A stretch of DNA of 64,000 nucleotides from Gloeothece verrucosa PCC 7822 (lineage in GTDB: Bacteria; Cyanobacteriota; Cyanobacteriia; Cyanobacteriales; Microcystaceae): NCBI RefSeq assembly GCF_000147335.1, contig NC_014501.1:3470300-3534299 (forward strand), in the 5' to 3' direction. This document shows positions 1 to 8,856 of this stretch, one piece after another. The notes under the pieces were generated by a model, which made no database searches, was not told the origin of the DNA, and worked only from the letters and a program-made list of their open reading frames with translations. A program made the translations under genes and the position numbers. Each line of letters opens with the position of its first letter. Positions within the stretch are counted from its first letter, which is position 1.

Positions 1-479
1 TCGTCTAGGGGCGCTATGGACTCTTGTGCTTCAAAATCGAAACCCGCTTGTGGGCTTAATGATTCTAAGAAATCTTCTTGGAGACTGGCTGGGGTTTCTC
101 CGAATGACTCCTCTATAGTTGGTATAGCCTCTTCTGGTTCAAAATCAAAAGCCGCTTCTGATGCTAACAAGTTTTCGGCTGCTTGTGCCGGCATTTCCCC
201 GAATGGTTCGTCTAGGGGTGCTATGGACTCTTCTGCTTCAAAATCGAGAGTGCTTTGTGGGCTTAATGATTCTAAGAAATCTTCTTCGAGACTGGCTGGG
301 GTTTCCCCGAATGACTCCTCTATAGTTGGTATAGCCTCTTCTGGTTCAAAATCGAAAGCCGCTTCTGATGCTAACAAGTTTTCGGCTGCTTGTGCCGGCA
401 TTTCCCCGAATGGTTCGTCTAGGGGTGCTATGGACTCTTCTGCTTCAAAATCGAGAGATTCTAATGGTTGTGGAATTTG
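1..479. repeat. 207-bp in-frame tandem repeat array
   Basis: The motif beginning TCGTCTAGGGG starts at 1, 208 and 415, so the period is exactly 207 bp (69 codons). Units 1-207 and 208-414 differ at only about a dozen bases, and the third copy is partial, ending near 479. The array lies inside the C-terminal part of the coiled-coil gene. The near identity suggests recent duplication or gene conversion. More copies may lie beyond the window start. Confidence 0.85.
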
Positions 480-1178
480 AAATTCTTGTATTCGGGTTTG
501 ATAAGCTTGCTCAATTTCTTGTAACTGGGCCTGATGGTCCGCTTGTAACTCTTCAATAACAACTTGATTAGCTTGTTCAATTTCTTGTAACTGAGCTTGA
601 TAAGATCCTTGTAACTGTAAAATTTCTTCTTGATGGAGATCTTTTAGCTGTTGAATTTGAGCTTGGTAAGACTGTTCAATTTCTTCTATTTGACCTCGAT
701 AAGATTGTTCTAATTGCTCTTGAAATTCAGCTTTGAGCCGCTCTAGATCTTGAACTTCTCTTTGAGACTGCAATATTTCCTCAATTTTTGCTTGATATGA
801 GCTTTCTCTTTCTGTTATTGTTGTTTGATAGGATGCTTCTATTTCAGCTTGAAGTTGAGCTTTGATTTCCTCTAAATTTGGCTGATCAACTGGTGATTGC
901 TCTAAATCCTTGATTTTTGCCTGATACTCTGCTTCTAATTCTCTAATTTGCTCTGAATAGATAGCTTCTAATTGAACTTTTTGATTATCTTGGCCTTGCT
1001 GTAGTTCTCGAAGAAGAGATTGTTTATCTTGAACGTCAGCTTCAGCTTCATCCAACGCTTGTTTAGCTTGTTCTAATTGTTCTTTGGTTTTCTTTACCTT
1101 ATTGCCTTGAATTAAATATCCTATGACTGCGCCGCCGATAAGTACGCCTATTAACATTAACGCAATTTCTATACTCAT
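1..1178 (-). CDS. Membrane-anchored coiled-coil protein with 69-residue tandem repeats (3' end outside window)
   Basis: Reading leftward from ATG at 1176-1178 the frame stays open to the window edge (392 codons), so the C-terminus is missing. A strong ribosome site, GAGGAGG, lies just upstream. Residues about 3-23 form one hydrophobic membrane segment followed by basic residues. From about 28 to 230 the protein is rich in Gln, Glu and Leu with repeated QAQLQEIEQ-like heptads, a long coiled coil. After that comes an acidic region built of near-identical 69-residue units (207 bp period, two full copies plus a partial third), each with two sub-motifs of the form DFE-EE-I-P-E-FGE-P. I do not recognise the family. 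The layout suggests an inner-membrane anchor with a rod and an acidic binding tail. The + strand reading of this region is a shadow. Confidence 0.75.
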   Translation of the reverse strand, partial: MSIEIALMLIGVLIGGAVIGYLIQGNKVKKTKEQLEQAKQALDEAEADVQDKQSLLRELQQGQDNQKVQLEAIYSEQIRELEAEYQAKIKDLEQSPVDQPNLEEIKAQLQAEIEASYQTTITERESSYQAKIEEILQSQREVQDLERLKAEFQEQLEQSYRGQIEEIEQSYQAQIQQLKDLHQEEILQLQGSYQAQLQEIEQANQVVIEELQADHQAQLQEIEQAYQTRIQEFQIPQPLESLDFEAEESIAPLDEPFGEMPAQAAENLLASEAAFDFEPEEAIPTIEESFGETPASLEEDFLESLSPQSTLDFEAEESIAPLDEPFGEMPAQAAENLLASEAAFDFEPEEAIPTIEESFGETPASLQEDFLESLSPQAGFDFEAQESIAPLD

Positions 1179-1372
1179 GAGTGCCTCCTCATAATGATTT
1201 CGTCTTTAATATGCCCAAATTGTGCAAGTTATATATCAGGTGATTTAATTAATTGATGTTACTATTTACCTCTGTTCACGTCTGCCCGTATATTTTCCAT
1301 ATTGGCAGAATGTAAACTGAGAAGGTAAATATAAGGAAAATCTTTAGATTTATGTCAAGAAATGTTTACGAT

Positions 1373-2311
1373 TTAGGATTGCTGTTGCATCTCCTTATAA
1401 GCAGCGTAAACTCCCTGAACGTTATACCAATTCAGGAAAATTCTGGCTATCTCTAAAGCTAACTGAGGTTTTCCTTGGTTGATTAACCATTGTAGCAAAG
1501 GGGCCATGGTATGCTCATTGAGTCGTCCTCCCACTGACAACACCCCCCATAATATTCGATGTAGCCAAGTCATCTGAATCATTAAGCGAACCTCCCAATG
1601 GGGATGCTTTTGATAGAATAATACTCCCATTCGTCCCCGTTGTATTTCTTTGTCGATCAAAGCTGGGATTTGGTCTAGTTTAAAAGGAGGATGCCAATGA
1701 TAGCCAACGGCGGCAGGACATTTGATTAATGTGAGTTGTAATTTTTTGAGCCTTACTCCTAATTCTAAATCTTCCCACCCATAAAGTTGAAAACGGGTAT
1801 CAAATAATCCGGCCATTAACAGCCATTTTTTGGCTATGGCTACGTTTCCTGTGGCAAAATAGGCGGCAGAAAAATCGGTAATTTTGTAAGGTTCAGAGGT
1901 AGGATCGTCAAAGTTACAAGTATTAATTACCCATCCGTAGGTAAAAAGGCGATCACTGCCTAATTTTTTTTCTGCTTCAATGAGGGCATCTGCATGAGAC
2001 TGAAGGAATTGTTCTGTCACGACCAAATCACTATCGATAAAAATAATCGTATCACCTAAAGACTCGTTTACACCTAAATTTCGGGCGGCTGCGGGTCCTT
2101 GGTGATCTTGACACAAAGATCGCACATGGGGAAATTGATCTTTATGGTCAGCTAACCATAAGAGTGTCCCATCAGTAGATCCATCATCCACCAAAACGAT
2201 TTCATATCCTTGGACTTTATGATCACTCAATTGCTGATGTTCCAAAGCGATCAGACATTTTTCTAGAATCGGTTTACGGTTATAAGTAGGAATGACGATG
2301 CTGAAAAACAC
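1373..2311 (-). CDS. Glycosyltransferase family 2
   Basis: The 312-residue protein is a GT-A fold sugar transferase of family GT2. It would move a sugar from a nucleotide donor to a glycan or other acceptor at the cytoplasmic side of the membrane. The N-terminus has the family start (FSIVIPTYNR) and the nucleotide-binding VDDGSTDGT. The metal-binding DxD-type motif is in FIDSDL near residue 92, and a GWEDLELG motif near 180 matches the acceptor/catalytic ED motif of this group. No membrane segment is obvious. The gene stands alone, with no neighbouring polysaccharide genes, so acceptor and pathway cannot be told. Confidence 0.88.
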   Translation of the reverse strand: MFFSIVIPTYNRKPILEKCLIALEHQQLSDHKVQGYEIVLVDDGSTDGTLLWLADHKDQFPHVRSLCQDHQGPAAARNLGVNESLGDTIIFIDSDLVVTEQFLQSHADALIEAEKKLGSDRLFTYGWVINTCNFDDPTSEPYKITDFSAAYFATGNVAIAKKWLLMAGLFDTRFQLYGWEDLELGVRLKKLQLTLIKCPAAVGYHWHPPFKLDQIPALIDKEIQRGRMGVLFYQKHPHWEVRLMIQMTWLHRILWGVLSVGGRLNEHTMAPLLQWLINQGKPQLALEIARIFLNWYNVQGVYAAYKEMQQQS

Positions 2312-2777
2312 AGACTTTATTTAATGGTTAAGTACAGACACAACAATAAATATAACAGGGAGTAAGTACCTGGACATCAATAAAGTTCAGGCAAGGGAGA
2401 GGGGAATGTCAACAGTCCCAAACCCTTTCAAGGTTACCTATAGCCTCTTGCCTGATAGCGTATTTTCTTAGTTAACTAAACTTTGGTTCCTCGGCTTTAA
2501 ATATTTTATAATTTAATGAAAGAATAATTTTTTTATGATCTGCATCGACATTTACGGCGGCTATTTTAGTCTCTATTTTTCGCCAATTTCGCATATATTG
2601 TCTTTTTACATAGTCCGTCTTTTTGACTTTTTTTTATCTAATGTAAGACATGGAATCAGTTTAGCACTTTCTTCCATGTCTTGCTGAGAAAGGGAGAACA
2701 ACTTTTTTATGTTTGAATGAGATTCACCAGCATCAATGAAAATCGAAACGATTTACAAGTCAGTATCCTCACTATTT
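2312..2777. other. Intergenic stretch with a degenerate repeat element
   Basis: No convincing gene is seen here; a 65-codon + strand frame starting at 2736 runs into the antisense of the next gene and is not credible. The stretch holds a degenerate copy of the element also found at 11837 (2361 to about 2490), with an inner inverted pair around CAGGCAAG/CTTGCCTG. The remainder is AT-rich. Confidence 0.6.
2361..2490. repeat. Degenerate MITE-like element (relative of 11837-11992)
   Basis: The first 17 bases, AGTAAGTACCTGGACAT, are identical to those at 11837-11853, and AATAAAG follows in both. The far end, AGTTAACTAAACTTTGG around 2470, resembles the right end of the other copy (AGTTAACTTTACTTTTG) but has lost its terminal GTCCAGGTACTT. 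Confidence 0.5.
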
Positions 2778-5615
2778 TTACCCCTTTACATAGCTAATTT
2801 TCCAGATATTAGCACCGCGATCAATAGGCGAAGTATAATCAAGGTCCTTGTAGAGATCGCTAAAGTACAACCCATCTGGACCTGCTGCCAAGCCAACTAC
2901 TGTAGCTTTGCCGACTCCATCATATTCAATTAGAGAAATCGGATCGCTCTTTAAGTTACCGTTCTCGTCGAGAATAAATTCGTCAATCCGTTTACCTCGA
3001 GTCGTTCGACCGCCTACATAAGTAGGTCCGGATAATGACACAAAAGCATGTCCCTCCTTAGAGGTAGGTCCATTTAAAGGAAAACCACTGCCACCAAATG
3101 TCTCTGATTGAATGAAGGCGACGTTAACTGGCGCATTTGTTGCTGTCCAATTATAAAGGGCATTAATTGTCATGCTTGCATCGGTTCCGTCCCAACCATA
3201 ATTAGTGCCAGGGGTTATTTTAGCAAAGCGATCATTGCTTCCTGGCCCATTCTCGACTGAGTAATGGGAATTGTCTGCTGCCCGCCAAGCTCCTCCGAAG
3301 GGATTGCGTAATCCATAAGCATAAATGTAATCTTTAGCAGTGATGCCATCACCCTTGTTATAGAAGGGATTATCTTGAGAAGGTGTTCCATCTAACTTCG
3401 GGTCTGCTCCGTTTATATTTAATCGCAGGATTTTCCCTCGGAAAGAATTTAAATTCAGTGCAGTGCTAGTATTGAAGCCATCGCCCATATGAACGTAGAG
3501 TTTGCCATCCGGCCCGATGGAGAGATTAGAGATAAAGTGAGATTGTCCTTGTATTTCGCCAACCATGTCGAGAATTGTCGTCTGGCTTGATGCAGTTTTA
3601 CCTCCATCGCTGCTACGCAAACGCACTACTTTAGGATAATGAGGAGCTAGATCATTCTTGGGATTGGGACTATAGAGTAGTGCTGCTAAAACATCTCCAT
3701 TCTGAGGATCGACGGTAATACCGGATAGCCCTTGCTCGCCACTGCCAGGGAAAGATCCTAAGACATTATAGTTCAGCAGGTTAGTGGCATAATTAGAGAC
3801 TGTGCCTTTCTTAGAAACCACCTTGATGGTGCCGTAGAGTTCGGTCACATAATAATAGGGATCGTTATCATCGCTAGGATCTTGGGGATCATCAGGTTTA
3901 GCATTAGGGACGAAAGCAATATTTACTGGTAACTGGAAGCCAGTGGCAACTTTCTCAACTTTGTAACCAGACTGGGTAACTCGCCAAGGGTTTAAAGTGC
4001 CTTGCGCTACTTTAGAGAAGTCAGGACGAGTTTGTGTATTAGTCCCCACATAGGTAGTGCCATTGGTAGAGACCCAAAAATAGTTTTGTTGACCGGCTGC
4101 CAAACTGATGGCGGGTAAATAGATGCTGTAGCTTTTTGCGGTTTCATCTGTGAAAGTTACTTGCGACTGGGGTAAGTTAAGACTGCTACTTCCTGCGCTA
4201 ATCCGCAAACGCACGTTTTTGTGTTGATTTAAAGCAGGCGCATTGACAATTTGGTTAGATATTCCATCTAAGCCTTTAAATTGTAATAAGGTTTCACTTG
4301 ACGGTGACTCTAGGCTCAAGAAAGGTTGAGTGGTTGAGTTTGGCAGGATAATAGGATTGCCATTATTGCTATCACGCCATTCAGGCTTTGACTCATCCTC
4401 AATATTGTCTAAAGTTAGCGGAAAGACTGTCATAGCACTAGCTGTTTTAAAAGGCATCTCTCCCCAATCACTGGTTAATCCATAATTGTCAGCGTGGCGG
4501 GCTCGTAGTTTGTAGTCGGTACTGGCGAAAAGCTCTGATCGTCCAAGATAACTATTGACAAACTCTCCATCTCCTAAATGAATGTGGAGTTTCTCAATAC
4601 CTCGAATATTGTAAGCTTGCCAAGCCACTTGATTACGTGCCACATCCCAGATTTCCCAGTCAGTATAAAGGTGAGTATCGGACGGATCGTTAGCATCAAC
4701 GAAGTCTGACGTTTCCATATGAACATCACCAGCGATAACAATTTTTCCTGCAACGTTAGGTTCAGTGATCGCTGGCGTGTTGGGTTTGTGGTTGATGCGT
4801 TCATAACTTGTGAATTCCCAGTTGAGAATTTCTTGAGCGTTATATAGTGCGCCTGTTGCTGCCCCAAAACCAATCCAAGCTTGAGACCCCACGGCTGAAG
4901 CTAGGTCAACCTCGTAGTTAAGCACCGGCGAAGTGGGTTTGTTGGCGCTCTCAGATAAGAAGACTTGCAAAAGGTTTGCTATGGCATCGTAATTAATCCA
5001 GGCATAGAAAGGTTTCCCGCCATTAAGATCGAGGGGAGAAGATTGAGTCACTAGCGGTTTCTCAACCTTGCCATCTTGGAGAAGAGATAAGTTATTGTTG
5101 CCAACATCCCATTTGTTTTTAAATGTATCAAAAGCTACTGCTATACTTGAACCAAGATTTTTATAGGCTAATCCTCCTCCTCCTGCTGTTGCGCTTCCTA
5201 ATGCGCTAGCTCCAGATGGGGTGTTCTGAATGATGAAGGTAAGCCCGTCTGCCCCATTTGTTTTTTGTTTTCCATAAAGATTAACCTGAAATTGTGTTTC
5301 GAAGAAAGTATTGGGGGTAATATCGATTTTATTAGTTAAAAATGCTGTGCCTCTCTCATTAGTATTATCGTTTGTTAACCTTAAAACATTGTCTATTTGT
5401 CTTGCTGAACCATTCAGTTTAAAAGCAGAAATGTCGGAAAAATTTGGGAATTGAATTTTATTAGCATTGATTGAATTAGCCGTAGTTTGTAAGGCTTCAA
5501 TATTCAACGGTGCGCTGGCAGAGGAAACAGGGATAATGGGATCTTCATTCAAAGTTAAAGAACCAGGGGAATTCAAATTTAACGGGATTATGTCAGGACT
5601 GTCGATTAAAGTCAT
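2778..5615 (-). CDS. L-type lectin / glucose-sorbosone dehydrogenase-like fusion protein
   Basis: The 945-residue protein has at least three parts. Residues about 40-275 resemble a bacterial legume-type lectin domain (FETQFQVNLYG, GADGLTFIIQN, IAVAFDTF, AWIGFGAATG), which binds glycans. Residues about 285-400 form a beta-sandwich linker. From about 555 to the end is a six-bladed propeller of the PQQ-dependent glucose/sorbosone dehydrogenase type (LSIGPDGKLYVHMGDG, YAYGLRNPFGGAWR, NYGWDG). This would oxidise a sugar or similar substrate outside the cell, but cofactor binding is not proven. No signal peptide is visible at the N-terminus, which begins with polar beta-rich sequence, so a non-Sec export route is possible. 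No neighbour suggests a partner. Confidence 0.82.
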   Translation of the reverse strand: MTLIDSPDIIPLNLNSPGSLTLNEDPIIPVSSASAPLNIEALQTTANSINANKIQFPNFSDISAFKLNGSARQIDNVLRLTNDNTNERGTAFLTNKIDITPNTFFETQFQVNLYGKQKTNGADGLTFIIQNTPSGASALGSATAGGGGLAYKNLGSSIAVAFDTFKNKWDVGNNNLSLLQDGKVEKPLVTQSSPLDLNGGKPFYAWINYDAIANLLQVFLSESANKPTSPVLNYEVDLASAVGSQAWIGFGAATGALYNAQEILNWEFTSYERINHKPNTPAITEPNVAGKIVIAGDVHMETSDFVDANDPSDTHLYTDWEIWDVARNQVAWQAYNIRGIEKLHIHLGDGEFVNSYLGRSELFASTDYKLRARHADNYGLTSDWGEMPFKTASAMTVFPLTLDNIEDESKPEWRDSNNGNPIILPNSTTQPFLSLESPSSETLLQFKGLDGISNQIVNAPALNQHKNVRLRISAGSSSLNLPQSQVTFTDETAKSYSIYLPAISLAAGQQNYFWVSTNGTTYVGTNTQTRPDFSKVAQGTLNPWRVTQSGYKVEKVATGFQLPVNIAFVPNAKPDDPQDPSDDNDPYYYVTELYGTIKVVSKKGTVSNYATNLLNYNVLGSFPGSGEQGLSGITVDPQNGDVLAALLYSPNPKNDLAPHYPKVVRLRSSDGGKTASSQTTILDMVGEIQGQSHFISNLSIGPDGKLYVHMGDGFNTSTALNLNSFRGKILRLNINGADPKLDGTPSQDNPFYNKGDGITAKDYIYAYGLRNPFGGAWRAADNSHYSVENGPGSNDRFAKITPGTNYGWDGTDASMTINALYNWTATNAPVNVAFIQSETFGGSGFPLNGPTSKEGHAFVSLSGPTYVGGRTTRGKRIDEFILDENGNLKSDPISLIEYDGVGKATVVGLAAGPDGLYFSDLYKDLDYTSPIDRGANIWKISYVKG

Positions 5616-6155
5616 AAACTTTGTAAATTCTTGATATAATTTTCATTTGCTCGCTGAGCATCTATGTATTTTACAGGGGCAATGTTAGACTTGATGTTAA
5701 ACTTAAGGGAAAAATGTAAAGTTTTGTGTAAAACACCTTTAGTTTATCTGAATTTAGTTCTTTTTTAAACCTGATGCGTTATTTCCGCCAAGCTGCACTA
5801 GCCGGACTTAAACACACTTTAGTGACTAAAAGGGCTGTAAGTCTTGCTGGACAAGTTTTCTACCTTAAAGGGGGTATAAGCGGCACTGAACCTATATCTA
5901 TCAAACCTTTAACTGATGCGCTTTGGTTAAACTTATACTGAGTATGGTTTTGGGCCCTTTTTTCCAGAACTTTTTGTCGCGCGTCTCGCTAGGGATAAAT
6001 AAGTTAGCCCTATTTCAGCATCGCTGACTCGATTTGTCGTTTGCTGATCTTGCTTCCATCTTTTGTTTAGACTAACTTGCAGGCAAAAATAGCTCGCCAT
6101 TAGTTCATAGGTATTATTTTTTTTGATAGTCTAAACTCAAGTGCTAAGGACTAAA
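5616..6155. other. Intergenic stretch
   Basis: This 540-bp stretch separates two leftward genes. It holds one short rightward frame (5774-5941, listed separately) and otherwise no gene, RNA or strong hairpin that I can support. Confidence 0.5.
5774..5941 (+). CDS. Possible 55-residue small ORF
   Basis: ATG at 5774 opens a 55-codon frame ending TGA at 5939-5941. The product begins MRYFRQAALAGLKHTL and is basic, with fairly protein-like composition. There is no clear ribosome site and I recognise no family. It could be a remnant of a decayed gene or chance. Confidence 0.2.
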   Translation: MRYFRQAALAGLKHTLVTKRAVSLAGQVFYLKGGISGTEPISIKPLTDALWLNLY

Positions 6156-6959
6156 TCAATTCATTTTTTCTAATAATTGGCGTATCACTTGAGCATCTTG
6201 AGCATCCGGTAACAAAGCCAGATAAAATCCTAAATCTTGAGAAGCTTTTTGGGTTTCACCTAAGTGATAATAAATTAATCCTCGGTCTCGCAATTCTAGA
6301 GGATGATTGGGAAAAATCAACAAAATGTATTCAAGAATAGTTAATGCTTTAAAAAATTGTTGACCATTGAGATAAATATATTTTAAGTTTGTCAATATTC
6401 GTCCTAAAATCTGTTGATTAGTGACCGGTTCAAGAAAATGAGGTTCTAATTTAACTGGCTGTTGATAAACTTCTTGTAGTCTTTGTTCACAATCTTGTTC
6501 AAAGAGAATTTCTCCTTGATTATACGCATCTACAAAAATTCCGGCTTCTTCAAAATTAGGACGAATAATAAAATGTCCTGGCATTCCTATGCCTACCATA
6601 GGAAAATCGAGCCGCTTGGCTATTTCTAAATAAACCACAGATAGAGTAATAGGTATTCCCGTCCGTCTATCAATGACTTGATTTAAAAAACTGTTACGGG
6701 GATCGTAATAGTCAGTTCTATTTCCTTCAAAGCCGAGGTCTTCAAATAAATAATGGTTAATTGTTTGAATAATTTTTAGAGGATAAAATGAATCTGGCAA
6801 ACGTTCTTTTATCTCTTGAGCCATTGTATCAAGAGCGTTTAAATATTCGTCTATATCGAGTTTAGGGTATTCTTGTTGAGCTAGGTATAGTGAAGCTTTT
6901 GCCAGATCAATTTGAGCATCAGGTTGATGAATTTCTTGATAAAAATTTTGCATAGTCAT
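6156..6959 (-). CDS. SirB1-family transglutaminase-like protein with TPR tail
   Basis: This 267-residue protein matches the SirB1 family, which is widespread in cyanobacteria and of unknown biochemical role. Residues about 20-170 hold the transglutaminase-like core with the typical DPRNSFLNQVIDRRTGIPI, LSVVYLEIAKRL and GMPGHFII stretches. The C-terminal third is helical and TPR-like (LTILEYILLIFP, LRDRGLIYYHLGETQKA). Two starts are possible: 6959 (MTMQN) and 6953 (MQNFYQE). The first lies inside a heptamer repeat array and the second follows it immediately, so the repeat forms the leader. No operon partner is evident; cruP-like gene lies upstream on the same strand. Confidence 0.85.
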   Translation of the reverse strand: MTMQNFYQEIHQPDAQIDLAKASLYLAQQEYPKLDIDEYLNALDTMAQEIKERLPDSFYPLKIIQTINHYLFEDLGFEGNRTDYYDPRNSFLNQVIDRRTGIPITLSVVYLEIAKRLDFPMVGIGMPGHFIIRPNFEEAGIFVDAYNQGEILFEQDCEQRLQEVYQQPVKLEPHFLEPVTNQQILGRILTNLKYIYLNGQQFFKALTILEYILLIFPNHPLELRDRGLIYYHLGETQKASQDLGFYLALLPDAQDAQVIRQLLEKMN

Positions 6960-7008
6960 TAATCATTAATCATTAATCATTAGTCATTAATCATTACATT
7001 AGTCATTC
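6953..7008. repeat. Heptamer repeat array (TAATCAT/TAGTCAT)
   Basis: About seven head-to-tail copies of TAATCAT or TAGTCAT run from 6953 to 7008. They cover the start codon and leader of the SirB1-family gene. This is the short tandemly repeated class known from cyanobacterial genomes; related arrays recur near 22392, 26193, 26280, 28497 and 28571. Confidence 0.8.
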
Positions 7009-7035
7009 TTTTTTACCTCTGTTCCCTGTTCTCTA

Positions 7036-8580
7036 TTAACTGTTATGATAATCTTTGCCTGAGCCGTATTTCCAAGCATCTAGCCAACGATGATAATAAT
7101 ATTTAGGAATATCAGGTAAATTATTAGCGATAGGATTCAGGAGTTTACCGAGGGGAAATAACCCACTATAAAGAGCCAAATTGAAATAATGAAAACTCCA
7201 ATCAACTAAAGGACTAATTCCCACTTGCGGAAGAAGGGGTAAAACTAGCTTGGGATTAACTAAAATTAAAGTTTTAGCCAAAGCCGGAAATTGAATTACA
7301 TCTTGTAAAAAAGGTTTTAAAACATCTTCACCTAATTGATCCATCACCTGAAAAACCCCACTCATTAAATTATTAATTTGGTTAGGTTCGGCTTTTTGAT
7401 TCATGGCTACACTCATAGTTTTTTGGAATAACCAAGTCACCGATATATTAGGTTGATAAGGTTGTAATAAAGATAAAGCATAAGCATCTAAAACATCAGC
7501 TTTTAAGGCTTCAGTAATGCCATCAGTAAGTCTTTTAAGATGTCTAACCATTGCCCCAAACCCTCCAAAACTAACAGGCGATTGACTGCCACTGCTATCT
7601 CCTACAGCTAAAATTCTATGCCAAGGAGTTTTATTGGGACTTTGCCGATAAGAGGGAAAAAAGCCAAAAAGAAATCGTTCAAAGTGCAGTTTTTCTAACT
7701 CAACATTTTGATAGATTGGCAACCATTTAAGATATTCTTCCATAAAAAACTCTAAGCCAAATCTATCGGGATGAGTATCTAGATAAGTAAACAGATAGGT
7801 GGTGCGGCCATCTCTAGCCGGAAAAGCTTCCCAAAAATACTGACACTGATTGAGAATAGGCGTAATAGAAGCGATTAAATCTCCGCTTTCATTTTTGTCA
7901 TAGCCTTTAGCGCAACTGCCAACCACTAAACAAAGTCCCTCGGGTTTATGACCATTTCTAGCTTGTTTAGCCACAGGGGAAAAATGCCCCATTGCGTCGA
8001 TGAATAAGCGAGATTTTAAAGATATATCGCCGGCTTTGACCACAAGTCCATCGGGATGAACAGTAGCGGCTTGAAAAGGCGTTTTTTCTAAAAGCTTTCC
8101 TCCGTGATGTAAAAATTTATTTTTTAAAGTCTCTAATAAAAAAACGGGGTCAACACCCAAATTAAGAACATTTTTAACCCACAGTTCATAACCCTGGAAA
8201 AAGCTTACTCTAGCGGGATTATATTCTGTAGCGATCGCGGTGGTTAATTCGGCTTCTGTCAGAAGTTCTAGCTCTAAAAATACGGTTAATTCTTGACGGG
8301 AAATATTCCATTCTTGCTCTCGCCCGCGTAAAATTCCTTGTTCAATCACTGCAATACGGTAGCCTTGTTGTTGGAGAGCCGCAGCCAGTAAAATTCCTAA
8401 AGTTCCTCCACTAATGACTACATCCCAGTCTACGCTTCCCAGGGATTGTGAACTTTCTTTAACTACACAAGGAACAGAGATAGGCTGAGTACGTAAACCC
8501 TGTAGAAGCTGATCCGCTTTCCGTAAGCGTTCTAGTACATCATGTTCGAGCAACGAAACAAGGGGTTCTGTCAAAGTCAT
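7036..8580 (-). CDS. cruP: CruP-like FAD-dependent oxidoreductase (lycopene cyclase family)
   Basis: The 514-residue flavoprotein has a dinucleotide-binding fold at about 50-80 (DVVISGGTLGILLAAALQQ, then IAVIEQG). EWNISRQEL follows, a stretch shared by the cyanobacterial lycopene-cyclase-type proteins CruA and CruP. A second FAD motif is LAVGDSSGSQSPVSFGGFG near 340. Its length fits CruP better than the longer CruA. Relatives are linked to carotenoid ring formation or to photo-oxidative stress, and CruP's own cyclase activity is debated. It is divergent from mrdA across about 276 bp. The family is firm; the CruP assignment is from memory of the motif and size. Confidence 0.72.
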   Translation of the reverse strand: MTLTEPLVSLLEHDVLERLRKADQLLQGLRTQPISVPCVVKESSQSLGSVDWDVVISGGTLGILLAAALQQQGYRIAVIEQGILRGREQEWNISRQELTVFLELELLTEAELTTAIATEYNPARVSFFQGYELWVKNVLNLGVDPVFLLETLKNKFLHHGGKLLEKTPFQAATVHPDGLVVKAGDISLKSRLFIDAMGHFSPVAKQARNGHKPEGLCLVVGSCAKGYDKNESGDLIASITPILNQCQYFWEAFPARDGRTTYLFTYLDTHPDRFGLEFFMEEYLKWLPIYQNVELEKLHFERFLFGFFPSYRQSPNKTPWHRILAVGDSSGSQSPVSFGGFGAMVRHLKRLTDGITEALKADVLDAYALSLLQPYQPNISVTWLFQKTMSVAMNQKAEPNQINNLMSGVFQVMDQLGEDVLKPFLQDVIQFPALAKTLILVNPKLVLPLLPQVGISPLVDWSFHYFNLALYSGLFPLGKLLNPIANNLPDIPKYYYHRWLDAWKYGSGKDYHNS

Positions 8581-8730
8581 GGATTTTGGGAGATCGAGTC
8601 GGAATTTTTCTTACATACTAGCAATGTTTACTAAAATTTCTCGGGCTTGGGAGCATCGGCGGTGTTAGTTGCGTCTATTTGAATACAATCAAATGCTCCC
8701 TCCTGGGAAATCATCGTCTATGATAGGAAA

Positions 8731-8751
8731 TTCTACTTAGAACAAGTAGAA
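8731..8751. other. Perfect hairpin upstream of mrdA
   Basis: TTCTACTT and AAGTAGAA form a perfect 8-bp inverted repeat around a five-base loop between the divergent cruP-like and mrdA genes. There is no T-run, so it is not a standard terminator. It may be an operator or a mRNA leader structure; no regulator can be named. Confidence 0.4.
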
Positions 8752-8856
8752 ATCATTATATAGACTGATGAAAGGCCGTGATTTGGTGGTTACATTTCTA
8801 TACTAAGAAAGGCAAAGCTTATAAAACTAATTATTTAAACTGAGTTTGCTTACTGA

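Noticed and set aside
16..480. 154-codon frame on the + strand
   Set aside because: It is the antisense of the repeat region of the leftward coiled-coil gene; its Ser/Lys-rich repetitive product mirrors that repeat, and the minus frame has a strong ribosome site and clear domains.
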